NCBI GenBank assembly: GCA_947396885.1
Contig: CANDYH010000044.1
Location: 51,662 to 115,661 of the forward strand
DNA: 64,000 nt
Direction of reading: 5' to 3'
Source of the DNA: Heligmosomoides polygyrus polygyrus
Lineage: Eukaryota > Nematoda > Chromadorea > Rhabditida > Heligmosomidae
In this document: positions 21,708 through 34,100 of the stretch, piece after piece
Layout of the letters: each line of letters starts with the position of its first letter
Position numbering within the stretch: the stretch's first letter is position 1
Notes under the pieces: generated by a model
Databases searched by the model: none
What the model saw: only the letters and a program-made list of their open reading frames with translations
Told to the model about the DNA's origin: nothing
Program-made: the position numbers and the translations under genes

Positions 21708-24700
21708 TCAAACAGTACTGCAAAGCGGGCTGACACAGTAGGTACCAGTCGGACACTTGGAGCAGGGCTCTCCAGGATCATAAACACGGCTTCTGACGAT
21801 ATTCCCTCTGGAAACGATTCTGTTGGTGCTCAGAATAGAGCATTGTTTAGGCTTCGAGAGATACCCTGGTTGATAGTGGCAGACGACGAAGAAGTTGCCG
21901 CCACATCTGGCCACGCCGCATCCCAGTCTAGTTGTTGTTGCCCAAGCCATCTGAAAAAGCAAAAAATAGAAAAAAGGTTAACCTACTCAATTTTTCTCAG
22001 TCATACGTAAGCAGCTCACCATAGTGAAGTAGCTGATCGGCTGGTTTACGTGGTTGTCCTTGAAAGTCACAGTCATTCCAATTGCCAGGGTCTGCAGTCT
22101 GATTTGCCTCCACCATGTCTTGATGGCCTGAAGTTGAAATGTGCTAGGCGGCCATATGGGAAGCAATAGAGCCGCTGGTGCAAACCTCTCCGACTGCATC
22201 GACCCTATAGGGGACAGCAGACGTTGCAGCCACCAACTGAATGTTTTCCTCAACGCCTTCTCTCGTTGTTCGGTTGGAGTAAGTGTTCGAGCAGGTGGCG
22301 GCATGTACAAATGCAGTACTCTCTAGGCCACAGTCATACGTCTGGAAAGCGTTGGGAAGTAATCCGTGCGGTTCACAGGTTTTGGAAAGCGCACGCCACC
22401 GGCATACCAGCTTCACCATGTTGGCGGCTGTCGGCAGTTTGTTTCCATTGAATTTGGCGACTGCTCCTATGGCAAGTTGCGACCTGAGGAGCTGATATTA
22501 GCAAACTAGGTGGCACTCTCCAGTTTCACGTCACGAAAATTTTTATTTATTTATTCACTTAAAGCACATAAAAGTGCAATATCAATCATTAAAAACAACC
22601 ATTGGAAAGGCATGATGACAGACAGCAATGACAAATTGCTATCCCATTTGAATGCTTAGGAGGAATTCTGAAAAAACTAACAAAAAAAGAAAGAAAACAA
22701 AGAAAGCACGCATTAAAACTTGAATTTTTTAGAAATAGCAACTAAATGTCCTGCAGGAGGGTTGTCACATCTGTATGTAGAGAAAGTTTATGTTTAAAAT
22801 AGCGAAAACCCAATAGCCTTTTGGAAGGGTTCCTGCAGAATGAAGTGGCATTTGGGAGGGTAGTTCATAGATGACTTCAACTTTTCCAGGCTCTGAAGAA
22901 GGCCATGGCGCCGAAACGTAAGCCGCAATAAAAGGTTGTACCAATCTTGGCTACGCTGAGCAAACTACTTGTCTATAGCAACATCAAAGATGCCAATGTT
23001 CATCGAGAGTCGAGCATGAAAACCCAGTAATTCAAAAAGTAAACAAGAAACTCTGATTGGCCATGAAATAAAGTCCAAAAATTTAAATACAAGGACTGGT
23101 ATTTGCTTTGTCGAAGAGTAGCCCATCGTTTGTTTACTATAATAAATAGACTTATTCTGTAAAAGGTTTTAGAAGACGTAAAAACACCAGCTTGCATTTT
23201 AAAAAGCTCTTTCCTATAGACATCTTGCATGTAAACTATATAATGGCTAGATCTTCTCATCAACGAATCCCGGGTGCGTACTGTATCTAGAAGGCGTCTT
23301 TGAACTGTCACGTACCCCGGGCGGTTTCATAGAAAAAAGTAAGTCTGTTGAAATACATATTTTGGTATTGAAACGGTACTGAAAACGAAGCTCTTCAAAA
23401 ATTAAATAAATAAAGCAGATTTATAGAAATTAGAAACAAGTAAAAACCGCAACTGGGACTACTCTTAGACATTGCAAATTCATGTGAAAAGGGTGAACAA
23501 GAGAACAGAGTAAGAGCTTCGAAATCTTTTAAGTTGGTCAAGTAAGAGGAGGATATTTCTGCAAGATGAGCGGTTAGCGGGACTAATGTCGCCAAACGTT
23601 CCTCATCTATGGTGCTTTCAGTAAGCTGTCGATCAAGACTGCGAACAGCTTTGCTCCGCCTTTCTCCGTATCTATTATCTTCATACCCAAAAACCCAGTA
23701 ACGTTTACAGAGCTACTTGTAGAATCTTCTAGGCTTCCTTACACTAAGGTTTTTATAACAAGGATTAGTGCTAGAAGCTACAAAAGGACAACTGACATTG
23801 CAGTGGGCTGCTATAGTGAGAAGGGACCACCCATAGTTGTGTGTGACTTGGGCAGAAAGGCTCCAGGCCAGAACCACCCATCTTAAATTTTCCATGTAGC
23901 TTAGGTCAAATATTGTCGCTTTCTCGGGCTAGAAGCAACCCTAAACCGAGCAGCACCGCTCTAGTGTAAATGTGGACACGGTATTCTACTTCGAGATTCA
24001 AGAAGCCGCTTTTTTAAGACCTATTAGGCCACCACTGATTCTTTCCTACTTGACACAGAGTAATTTATGTATAAGGTGGAATGCCTTTTGGGAGAGAAGC
24101 GCCATATATATTTTCAACTTTTCGAGCAGGAAAATTTGCAAAGGGTTAGCCGGAATGAATCCGTTAGCCGTCCTGATCAGCGGCTTAGCACAGTTGTCTA
24201 AAAGCTCAATAAATCAGTAATGGGAAATTGTTTTCGTCTAAAGATGAAGCACTTGAAAAATTTGAATCCAACAAAAAAATCAATTACTAGTGTAATTGAT
24301 TTTTTTGCACGACATCATGTCACACGGTCCCATTTGGTGTGATATGACATCGTGTCACGCGGCCCTATGTGGCTTAATAGGTGTGACATGACATCGTGTA
24401 GCGGGTAGTCATCGAGTTAACGAATTTGCTTGGAAAGAAAGAACCTTTGTCACGAAGCGACTTTTCTGTTGAACTAGTAATAATAACTATTAATGTTAAT
24501 ATATGGAGCAACAGTACTACAGTTCGAAGTGGAAGAGCATGGAAGAATCATATGGCTCTCTAATACAAACCTTCGATAGTTGTGCATATCCAGTGCCTTC
24601 ACTCTTATTCTGTCATTCATGTCACTGTTTGAAGGGCATATTCGATTTATTCCTGAAGCTTAGTACACGGTAGCAGAACGCTGTAAATAAGACGAATATA

Positions 24701-27700
24701 TGGAAAATAGAATTTTTAGATTAATCCACAATAAGCCATTGCTGTTGTCAAATTGTTCAGTGTTTATTGGACAAGTGAATCTCCTTCCTACCTGTATCTA
24801 CGAATGCTCCTGTGGTGGAATGGGTTGTTGGAGTCGTGGTGGTGGTAGGCACAGTTGTCGTCAAGTTTGCCATCTCACAAAGGTAGTTCGCCTTGTCGCA
24901 GACTGCGGGGGTTCGCGCAGTACAGTCGCTGTCGCTTTGGCAGTACGGGCCCTCTTCGTACATGACCTCTCCATCTGTTAGCGCTCTAAACTGCGTACAT
25001 CGACTTTTGGTAATGAGACATGGAATTCTGATTCCTACCGTTGTTCGTAAATGCATGCTATTGTGGCAACGATACCACCTCCGCACAGTTGTGCTGAACA
25101 TCCGACGGTAAACGTTGCCGAATTCAGTATCTGAGGCGGGGTAAAAAAATGTGCTTATGTAAAGTGCTTAAAAGCAATCGATTACATTTGAAAGCTCCTT
25201 GATGTTTGGATTGTACTTGTTTGTTGCAGCTGAGGAGCTTCCTTGGAAGCCCCAACCGCCAGCTGAGGTCGTAACAACGTTGTAGATGTATGAAGTTCCG
25301 TTGTCGTATGGGAATCTGAAACAATTACTTGCAGCAAACCAAAGAAAAAGTACATTATTTGAGAGTACTGCCTTTGGAAACGTACGCATGGAAATTAACT
25401 GCATGGTCTGGAGGGAGCTGCGCAGGAAGTGCTTGCTGGCAGCCTTGGACGATGCCGTCCGCGATTTTCTCATAGTCGCAATCCCACTTCTGTTAGTGAA
25501 CATAAATTATTCGTAAAGCAGGGAACTGACGCGGGCTAGTTGACGTTAGTGACATGTACAGACAATTTCCCGTACGGATAGTCTAAGCGCCTGTGAACTA
25601 AAAGATCTCGAGGCCTTGCGCGCACTTACCTAGAGTTTCTGAACCTTTTTCAAATCAGAACGCCCCTCGATGCTGACCTAAGTTGGTCGCCTAGCTTCCT
25701 TATATATTCCTCACTATATCTGGGATAAAATCAGTTACACCAAGGCACGTGCCCTTCTCTATTACCTTGAAATTTTCAGGAAATCGTCCTGCAAAGAGAA
25801 CACTTCCTGAAAATGATGAAACAATTCGGACGGTGCACATTGAATCCGATGCAAACCCTTGGATAACTGGATGTATCAGATAACCAAAATATATATTCTG
25901 ACCCGGATAACCGAAATCGGAAAAATGGAGGATTTTAATAAAAACAATTTCGGAACGTCGGAGGTTTGAACGGAATTCAGACAGCAGAGTTGGAAGTGGG
26001 ACAGGATTACGACCATACTGGCCGCAGCCATGAATTTTTCGCTTAGAACTGCTGTGCCCTACACGAATTCCGCCAAAACGAAATGCTGTTGTCTAAGTTG
26101 CCTTGTTTCGGATCGAGTCTTGAGTCTTAGAGAGAGCTACTTTTCTTATTCACGTGATTCTTCTTGTGTTGGAATTCTAAAACATGTATAACAGTTCTAG
26201 AGGTAGTGAAACAATTCCAGTAAACATTGTGACTACCATGATTCAGAATCCGATAAAAATCGAATCCAATCTAAGGTTGAACATATGTTTGTGCAATCAA
26301 AACCATTTAAGCGCATCTGATGTAAAACTAATTCGAATAATAGAAGTTGTTCAACAAGCAAGAATCTTTGTACACTGCAGTTTAAGAAAGGACTGAAGAC
26401 TGCGGTGCCGCATTCTAATATCTGTAAGAGATAGTTATGTGTATTTAGAAGGCAGTTCTATATGCCGTCAAAAACTGCAGCTGCGATTCTATTGAAAATC
26501 GAACCATCTTTAGTCCTCTGAAGACGATGACGATGGTCGAATGCTAGGCCTAGAATAAACTCTTGCTCCTGCCAACCTCACCGACACGGAAGCAGAATCA
26601 TTATAGTTGATAACGAAGTTTCAAGATGAGGGAACATGGAGACGGCTTTCTCAGCCTTCTTCAAAATTTATTGACAGTGTCCAATAAAAATATGATTTAT
26701 AAGTATCAAAAATGCCGATTTTCAAACGCGATTGGTAAATGGGTGATCCGGAATCCGACTATCCATCCGGGTAGCTAAAAATAATTTCCTCGGATTCGAT
26801 ATGTACTGTATCAGAAACTCGCCACAGTAAGACGGTTTTTCGTAGTTATGTGTTATGTTTTCCCACTTCATCCTCTACTTCTGATAGAGCGAGAGCGTTG
26901 CTCCCCAACACCGACTCCTACCTTTTCGCTCAACACGGTACTTCGAGCACTTACCAGTTTGTACATATTCTTTGCCGGCGGATACGTTTTGCCGACGTTA
27001 TCCAATAATGCGCCTCTTTGGAGATTTGCTCTGACCAAGTTGTGCACGACCAGTGCCATGTCTCTATTTTCCTGCGTCGTTATTGTTCCGTTGCAGCTGA
27101 ACGCAGCAGCTGAACTAGCGTCCTTGTAAGCTAGTGCCATTGCTTCAGTATTACAGCTGACACCTGAACGTCTAGAATGTTATTTTACAGACCGTAGGAA
27201 TTCTGATCTGCGTCAACATAACACCACAATTTCACGTCTTCTTGACCTAAGAAATAGATTAGTAAATAGACACCTAAAATACCGTCTGCCTAGCTTGTGG
27301 TCTCTCTACCATCCACTTCTGTGGATTCACCTAAGGACGGTTCTTTGCACTTGATCTCTTTGGTTTGCGGAGTAGTACTTCATCAACTTTCTTGTAAGGC
27401 TTTGTCGAGGGATTTGGTCGTTCAATTTTATGAATGTTCTGTCTCATTTAGGCCCTTGAAGAAGGCGATTTTGCCGAAACGTCGGCCAATAAACGGATTT
27501 GCCAATCTCGTGTGGCTTATCAACATCAACAAACAATAAATAAACAAATTCAAAACAAATACAGTAATGCTGTCATAATTTTAGCAGCAAACATGAATTA
27601 ATATATAACAAATAGCACATCAGCTACGCCTACGCAGAGCATTCGAAGAAAGCCTTCATTCGCAGGCCAATTGGAATTCACTTTTTCGCTAAGAGTCAAG

Positions 27701-29320
27701 CACTATTTAAAACTGTTCTTTGTCCACAGGATGTAAGTCGCTGTAGCCGAATTAAATAGATAAATAAATGCACACATACTGGGCCGGACCAAAAGTTTCC
27801 GTCGTCCCACCGTTTCGAATGTTCCAGCCTTTCTTTAAGTTTCATAACCCAGATGTTGATAATGGCTTCGGCACAGAAATGTTCTTTGAATTCTTATAAA
27901 ATATGCAAGACATATTTTTAGAAAGTGGGAAGTGGGTCTAGATTACTTTTCCTAAGACTACAAAAGTCCGATTTTTACGTCCTAGACATCTGTGGCTTAA
28001 TTCTACGAAACGCTCCGACAAACCTAAACCGAAAGACAATATCGAAAGGTACAGACTGGGGCAAAGTCCAGCTAATCTTCTATAGGTTAGTGCCGTAGTT
28101 TGCAACAACAAAGAATGTGCTGCAAAACTCACTCTTTGCATATGCCCAAAAAACTTCTCGTATTTAGCGATTAATTGTCTCGCTCCCTGCTGACGGCTAC
28201 CACTTGTCTTTTTCTTTAGTGGAAAAGAAACGAGAACGTTTTAAAACCTGTCAAAATATTGTAAAAAGAAAGTCATGACCTGCTAGGAAAAAAGTTTGCA
28301 AAACATTTGAGGAAGAGCTAACTTCCTGGACTCAGCGTGATGCTTCTAGGAGACACTTTTGCAATCATTTTGAGTATTTGGTGATTGCTGCTAGTATATT
28401 TTACAATGAAATCCAGTAAGCAGATTAGGAAATTATAGTAAAGAACGCTGATCAGAATCCGAAAACAAGGTATAAAAATCCGTTGTAAATTTTTTCCACT
28501 CTGGAAACAGCTGAATTTGGTTTTGAAAGTCACGGCTTTATTCTATTCTGTCCACTGGCACGTTGCCTCCGCTGACTAATTTTTTACACTTTCTCAAAGA
28601 GCGCCCTCAGAGGAGAATTCTCACCGTCAGCAAGGTGATGTAAAACTATGGCTTCAGACGTATCATCATCAGAGGGTTCTGCTATTCTGGTGACACCCTT
28701 TCCGGCATACCATGCGTTCCGCTTTCTCCCATATTCGCAATTACAGAATGGATATTAACTAATGACACAGAAGATGCTTCAAAGATAAAATTTTAAAACG
28801 ACGGAAATCGTCGGTCCGACCCAACAGTAACCTCGATCTTTCTCAATTTCACGACGTACTTCCTTTTTCTTATCAGTATTGCACCTAAGGCTGACACAAA
28901 TGAATGCTCCTCTTTCGTAGAATTTTTCAAAAAAAAATGTTCGAACTTTCCATGTTCGACTGTCGTTGAATCTTAGCATGTTTTTTCTTTGCGCTGTAGG
29001 ATCTCGTGCGAAGCTGTTGAGCCAAAATTGAAGAAGGCGGGTACGCCGAAACGTAAGCCGAATAAAGAAGTATATCAATCTTTGAACATCCTTTTTCTAA
29101 AATTTCTCAAACTCAAGGCTGTAGACGTACATTAGCTTATGCCAGTACTTATAATTGACACTTAAGAAATATGTATTCTCACCAAATACTCCAGATCGCC
29201 AGGTCGGAAGCACCTTCAATAAAAGCGATAAAGCGATAATGCAAAAAAAAACTCTTTATTCCTTACAAAATAACTTACCGCTATAATGCCCGTGAGGACG
29301 AAGGTATGGTGAAAACGCAT
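21708..29320 (-). CDS. ASP gene 1: secreted double-CAP-domain (SCP/TAPS) protein, 13 exons
   Basis: Exons in transcript order: 29320-29279, 29213-29183, 27109-26955, 25489-25386, 25315-25186, 25130-25039, 24985-24792, 24652-24571, 24483-style exon at 22483-22408, 22341-22186, 22127-22020, 21950-21865 and 21807-21708. Lengths sum to 1356 nt, 451 aa, with compatible phases throughout. Residues 1-22 form a signal peptide (MRFHHTFVLTGIIA...). CAP domain 1 (about 27-200) has NGTI, NMYKL-KWDCDYEKIADGIVQGC and a Cys-rich end. A Thr/Pro linker follows (about 220-248), then CAP domain 2 with NRICP, HNYRR, AANMVKLTYDCGLE, EENI, IKTWW, the CAP2 motif FFVVCHYQPGGN, and a final CSKCP...C tail. The position of the usual HFTQ histidine reads YFTM. 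ASPs of this architecture are abundant secreted proteins of parasitic strongylids; the specific role is unknown. Large introns 2, 3 and 8 hold repeats. Splice sites were assigned by comparison with ASP gene 2, so the model is well supported but unverified by RNA. Confidence 0.92.
22812..23010 (+). mobile_element. Penelope-like element tail in intron 8 of ASP gene 1
   Basis: It begins near TTTTGGAAGGGTTCCTGCAG and aligns with 14925-15075, including TGGCATTTGGGAGGGTAGTT. It then runs through a hammerhead motif and AATAAA into GATGCCAATGTTCATCGAGA, a block also found after the hammerhead at about 34238 and 40120. It is antisense to the host gene. Confidence 0.75.
22889..22924 (+). ncRNA. Hammerhead ribozyme motif (type I), core intact
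   Basis: The order is GGCT, CTGAAGA, A-GGC-CATGGC-GCC, GAAACGTA, AGCC. All core positions match the hammerhead consensus, with cleavage expected after GTA. Stem III is only AC/GT with no loop, so two copies would have to pair to complete it. AATAAA follows at 22927. Confidence 0.8.
24272..24307. repeat. 36-bp near-perfect palindrome
   Basis: CAAAAAAATCAATTAC and its exact complement are separated by TAGT. It lies in intron 8 of ASP gene 1, just before short repeats of a GACATCGTGTCACGCGG type (24300-24400). It could be the end of a small fold-back element. Confidence 0.6.
27451..27487 (+). ncRNA. Hammerhead-like motif, one core irregularity
   Basis: GGCC and GGCC form stem I, GGC-GATTTT-GCC forms stem II, and GAAACGTC is intact, followed by AATAAA. 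The first core box reads CTTGAAGA instead of CTGAAGA. It lies in intron 2 of ASP gene 1, antisense to the gene. Confidence 0.6.
29027..29059 (+). ncRNA. Degenerate hammerhead-like tail
   Basis: TTGAAGA, A-GGCG-GGTA-CGCC, GAAACGTA, AGCC and AATAAA are present in order. The leading C of the core is T and stem I no longer pairs. It is in intron 2 of ASP gene 1, antisense to the gene. Confidence 0.5.
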
Positions 29321-29635
29321 TTTAGCACTATACTGACTGTTGCCATAGGCCGGACTTATGGGCTTTGTCTGGAACTGATTCCTGTGAATGATACAGAATC
29401 CACAGGTTTCATAAATTAGCTGGTCTCGTAAAGAAAAAATCAATATATGCGAATAATAGAATTGGCCTGAGCGTCGCTTATGGATTACAGCTGGCACTGA
29501 GCAGCATATGTAGGGTGATGCTGAAATTTTTCTTGCCGTAACTGAAAATCAGGTATTCCTCTTGATTTTGCTTCAGTTACAGATCAGGGTGGACGCCAGC
29601 TACTTTCAAGTCCAGATGTAATGGACGAGTGGTTT

Positions 29636-30515
29636 GTTCAGCGTAGCCAAGATTGGTACAACTCTTTATTGCGGCTTACGTTTCGACGTCGTCGCCTTCT
29701 TCAGAGCCTGGAAGAGTCGAAGTCATCTCAGAAGCTGCCCTTCCAAATGCCATTTCATTCTGCAGGAACCCATCCAAAAGGCTAAGAGACTACGAAAACG
29801 ATGCCGAAAGGAGTCGAAAACATGGCTAACCTTAGATGTGGACAAAAGGTGTCCACCGTCACCCTGGCTGGTCGAGAGATGGGTGAATGAGCTTAGAGCC
29901 CGGGGGACCACCCGCCTTAGGGACCTAACGGGTCATGACCCAGAGGTCAAAACCCGCAGAGGGCGACGTACGGAGCCAGCTCTTGGGTCACAGCCAAGTA
30001 CTCGTCCTTCCTATTGATCTGTGGGGACTTCGCCGCAATGTACAGCGCCTCGAGAGTTCAGTATGAAAAGAGCCGTCGTTCAGAATATGTTCCGCACTGC
30101 TCGAGCGGTTTCATCTGAAGCCGCGGAAAGGGCCTACTCTGTGAATATGGCGCACCGCATCGCGATTCAGAATGGATATGCTCCCACTGGCGGGCTAGTG
30201 GGCAGAGACGACAGCCAAGAACCGCTGAGGAATCGCAGCGAGAGCGGTCAAAGGTGACATTCTGTGTCCCGTTCATTTCGGACGCTCTGACCACAGCCAT
30301 CCGTGGCTGCGTTAGGAAGGCTGAGCTGCAAGACGATGTGAGGGTGGTAGCAGTGCCACCTAACAACCTTAAGAAGCAGCTGGTCCGGAACCGTTTGTAT
30401 GACCGCCTATGCACAACACCATCATGTGTTGTTTGTCCTTTTGGGAAGGTTGGTGACTGTCAAACGTCTGGTGTGGTGTACCTGATCAGATGTACGGAGT
30501 GCGTAGAGGAACTCA
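29636..30515. mobile_element. Penelope-like element 2, two fragments head to head
   Basis: From 29636 to about 30056 the sequence is the minus-strand 3' part of a Penelope element: hammerhead, untranslated tail with GTCATGACCC, and the last codons (a counterpart of the ending LAVTQELAPYIALCGF). From about 30057 to 30515 it is plus-strand coding sequence: MKRAVVQNMFRTARAVSSE, then TFCVPFISDALTTAIRGCVR and CVVCPFGKVGDCQTSGVVYL. It stops inside the GIY-YIG domain at 30515, 30 bp before the duplicated ASP flank begins. Both parts are closer to element 1 than to element 3. Confidence 0.85.
29673..29708 (-). ncRNA. Hammerhead ribozyme motif (type I), minus strand, core intact
   Basis: Read on the minus strand: GGCT, CTGAAGA, A-GGCG-ACGA-CGTC, GAAACGTA, AGCC, then AATAAA. 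Stem II pairs with one G-U. It belongs to the minus-oriented part of Penelope-like element 2. Confidence 0.8.
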
Positions 30516-30544
30516 GACCCTTATCTATCTTCTTATACGTGTTG

Positions 30545-31160
30545 TTTAAAGAATAAAAGATGAAAGTTCGGCCTAATCCATGCCTTTTCGGGATCCGCCA
30601 CACATCCTACACCTACGATACAAAGGCGGCGTCTATTGCTGCTAGTTTCAACAAGTTCGCGGCTTAAAATAAAAATGTTTAACACTTAAGAGTATCTTAC
30701 AGGATTGCGGCTTAAGGATTTATAGAGCGTTTAGTGGATCCAAGTGGGACTTTCTGAGGTTAAATTTTTTCACACACGAACACGAGCAACAACAATGCGC
30801 TCATCGACGAGCCAGCAACGTATTGTATTTGAAAATCATTCTTGTTCTATTTCATTTTCTATTTTTACCAAATATTCCTAGCATTCGACGATGTTTATGA
30901 GTACATTTGAGAAATTGTAAAACATGGGATGACTGGAGTTTTAATGGACTACTAACTCTAGTAAAAACAAAGGCATTGATGTTACGAAATAGCTGCGCAT
31001 CAAGGTTGCGCGTCAAATAATTTCAGACTTTCTTTTAAAAATAATTTTAGGTTTAATAATTACTCCAGCATTTCGATTTGCTCTATTCATCCCTCATCGA
31101 TTTTATGCACCGTTTTACACACTCTCGATTTTAAGAATTTTCCTTCTCAAAATGTAAACC
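30545..31160 (-). repeat. 3' flank of ASP gene 2, duplicate of 21005-21680
   Basis: Homology to the flank of ASP gene 1 starts at about 30541 (AAAGAATAAAAGATGAAAG) and continues to the gene. The left edge coincides within about 30 bp with the end of Penelope-like element 2. Confidence 0.8.
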
Positions 31161-31166
31161 TTTATT
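31161..31166 (-). promoter_or_regulatory. Polyadenylation signal AATAAA of ASP gene 2
   Basis: On the minus strand AATAAA begins 19 nt after the TGA stop, in the same place as in ASP gene 1. Confidence 0.75.
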
Positions 31167-31185
31167 TTATGTCGACTATTAGTTG

Positions 31186-34100
31186 TCAAACAGTATTGCA
31201 CAGCGGGCTGACACAGTAGGTGTCAATTGGACACTTAGAGCACGGTTCTCCGGGATCGTAAACACGACTTCTGACGATATTCCCTCTGAAAGCGTTTCTG
31301 TTAGTGTTTAGCATCGTCCAAAGTTCGGGATTTCAGTGATACCCTGGTCGATAATGGCACACCACGAAGAAATTGGCGCCACATCTGGCCACGCCGCACC
31401 CCAGCCTAGTTGTGGTTGCCCAAGCCATCTGAAAACACGAAAAATACAAGAACGGTTAACTCTACTCAAATATTTTTGATCAGAAGCACGCTCACCATAG
31501 TAAAGTAGCTGATCGGCTGATTTACGTGGTTGTCTTTGAAAGTCACAGCCATTCCAATTGCTAGGGTCTGCAGCCTGATTTGCCTCCACCACGTCTTGAT
31601 GGCCTGAAGTTGAAATGTGCTAGACGGCCATATTGGAAACAACAGAGCAGCTGATGCAAACCTCTCCGACTGCATCGACCCTATAGGGGACTGTAGACGT
31701 CGTAGGCACCAACTGAATGTTTTCCTCAACTCCTTCTCTCGTTGTTCGGTTGGAGTAAGTGTTCGAGCAGGTGGCAGCATGTGCAAATGCTCCTCCTTCT
31801 AGCCCACAATCATACGTCTGGAAGCCACCAGTAAAAGAGGTGAATTCTATTAAAGTTAATTCTATTTACTATTTCAAAAAATACTTTTCTGTTTTACCAG
31901 TTTCACCATGTTGGCAGCACTCGGCAAATAATTCCCGTTGAATTTGGCCACCGCTCCTCTTGCAAGTTGCGATCTAAATTATACATAATTAATTGTCTCA
32001 GTAGGAAGTTACAACAGAATAGGTGATTTCAAGCATTGGTCTAATTTCAAACTCCATTACATTCACAGAAGAATTATCGGGTCAGCATCTGACAAGCAAA
32101 GCTGAATTCATCATGTTCTTTTATGACGAAACCTTCTGTAGTTGTGCATTTCCACCGCCTTAACTCTTATCCTGTCGTTCATGCCATTGTTTGCAGGACA
32201 AATCCGGTTTATTCCTAAAAGACACCACTCCATGATAAGCATTTCTAGGCTGTCCTACAACACTAAACAGGTACTGTAGTGCAGTGCAGTGAGTAATGCT
32301 CTTTGGGCTAGAAAATGTCCACGAGATCAGCGTGTACAAGATCGTCTACCTGTATCATTATAGGCGTTTGTTGTTGACGGTGGTATAGGTGAAGGGGTAG
32401 TTGTTGCCATAGATGTAGTCGTTGCTATAGATGTAGTTGTCGTCGAATTCTCCACAACGCAGAGGCGTTGACTTGTATCGCAGATTGCTGGCGTCCGCGC
32501 TGTGCAGTCGCTAGGATTTTCACAAGGCGGGCCTTTTTCGTACATGGCTTCTCCATCTTTCAGCTCTCTAGACAACGCAGCAGCCATATTAGAGGAATCG
32601 CAGGACTAGACATAACTCCTGGGAACCTACGGTTGTTCGTATACACACGCCACTGTCCCAATGATACCACCTCCGCACGACTGTGCGGAACATCCAACGG
32701 TAAACGTCGCCGTATTGAGCACCTGATGCGTGTCAGCTATGGTTTTTGTATAAGAAACGTGCAAGAAACCTCTCACATTCGAAAGACTCTTGATCTTCGA
32801 ATTATACATGTTGCTTGCAGCTGTGAGATTTTCTTTCTCTGCTGTCCAATTGAATATTGAGTCAAATATAATAGAGAAGTGAATCGCTCCATTATCGTAT
32901 GGAAATCTGAATACCTGGTTCTGAAGGAATGCGCGAAATAAAAAAACGGATTAGTGGTGTCGCGTTTGAAAACGTACGCGTTAAAATTTACAGCATGATC
33001 TGTAGGTAGTTGAGTGGGAGGAGTAGATCGGCATCCTTGAACGATGCTGTCCGCGATCTTCTCGTAGTCGCAATTCCATGCCTAGTAGAGAATTTGGTTG
33101 TTGGACGAACGCAGAGTACAGTAAGAATTGTCGCGTATTTATTAGAGACCTTTGTGAGGCAGGGGCACAGGTGATTCAATTGGACACCTACCCCGGTTGA
33201 CACATGAGTGCGTAGGGTGAAGCTTAGGTATGAAATTTATAGGACACCTCTCCTCCACATTGAAGTCTTAAAAGTGATTCAATGTTCCGAACCGCAGCTC
33301 TCGTATCCAGTGGGGAAGAGGAGCGTAAAGAATCAAGGAAGCTGGCACAAGAAATTGCGGCTAGCAACGGATATAAGCACCACGTTACATCCTCACGGAG
33401 GTCCTTGCAGGAACGAAGCAGTAACGGCGCCATGTCCGGAAAGGTACCATTCAAAGTGCCATTCATCTCCGATGATGTAAGCACTTCCCTTCGGAAGTGT
33501 GTGAGGAGAGCCGGACTGGAGAATGTGGTAACTGTTGTAGAGGTGCCACCAGACAACCTAAGGCGGCAGCTAGTTCGGAATCGTCCTTACGATCGCCTTT
33601 GTGTCACCCCTGGTTGCGCCGTCTGCCCACATGGCAGGGAAGGGGACTGCACCTTATCAGGTGTGGTATACCTCATTACCTGCCAGAGCTGTGGCGAGGA
33701 ATATATCGGTGAGACGGCGCGACCCCTACATGTTAGGGTCAAGGAACACCTTGACGGCAAGGCCAAGTCCAGGACGTCCACTGCAATGGGTCACCATAGA
33801 GTCCACGGGCATACGGGGGAGGACTTTGAGGTCAGGGTCAAGCTGCTAGCAGTCGAGGCCCAAACTGCCGCCCGCAAGGCTCTGGAGGCGTTTTGGATTC
33901 ATGCCAAAGACCCCAAGCTAAACCGGAAGGAAGAATGCCTCTATATAACGCGGGAGCTCAGACCCTACATCAGGTTGGCATTCTGATTGGGGCGCCTGTG
34001 TCTCGAAAACGGCCCTGCTACCGACCGATTGGCCCGTCTGGCTTCCTGTAAGGTAAGGGTCTCGATCTCTCTATTGACTACGTGATCGAAAGATGGTCTT

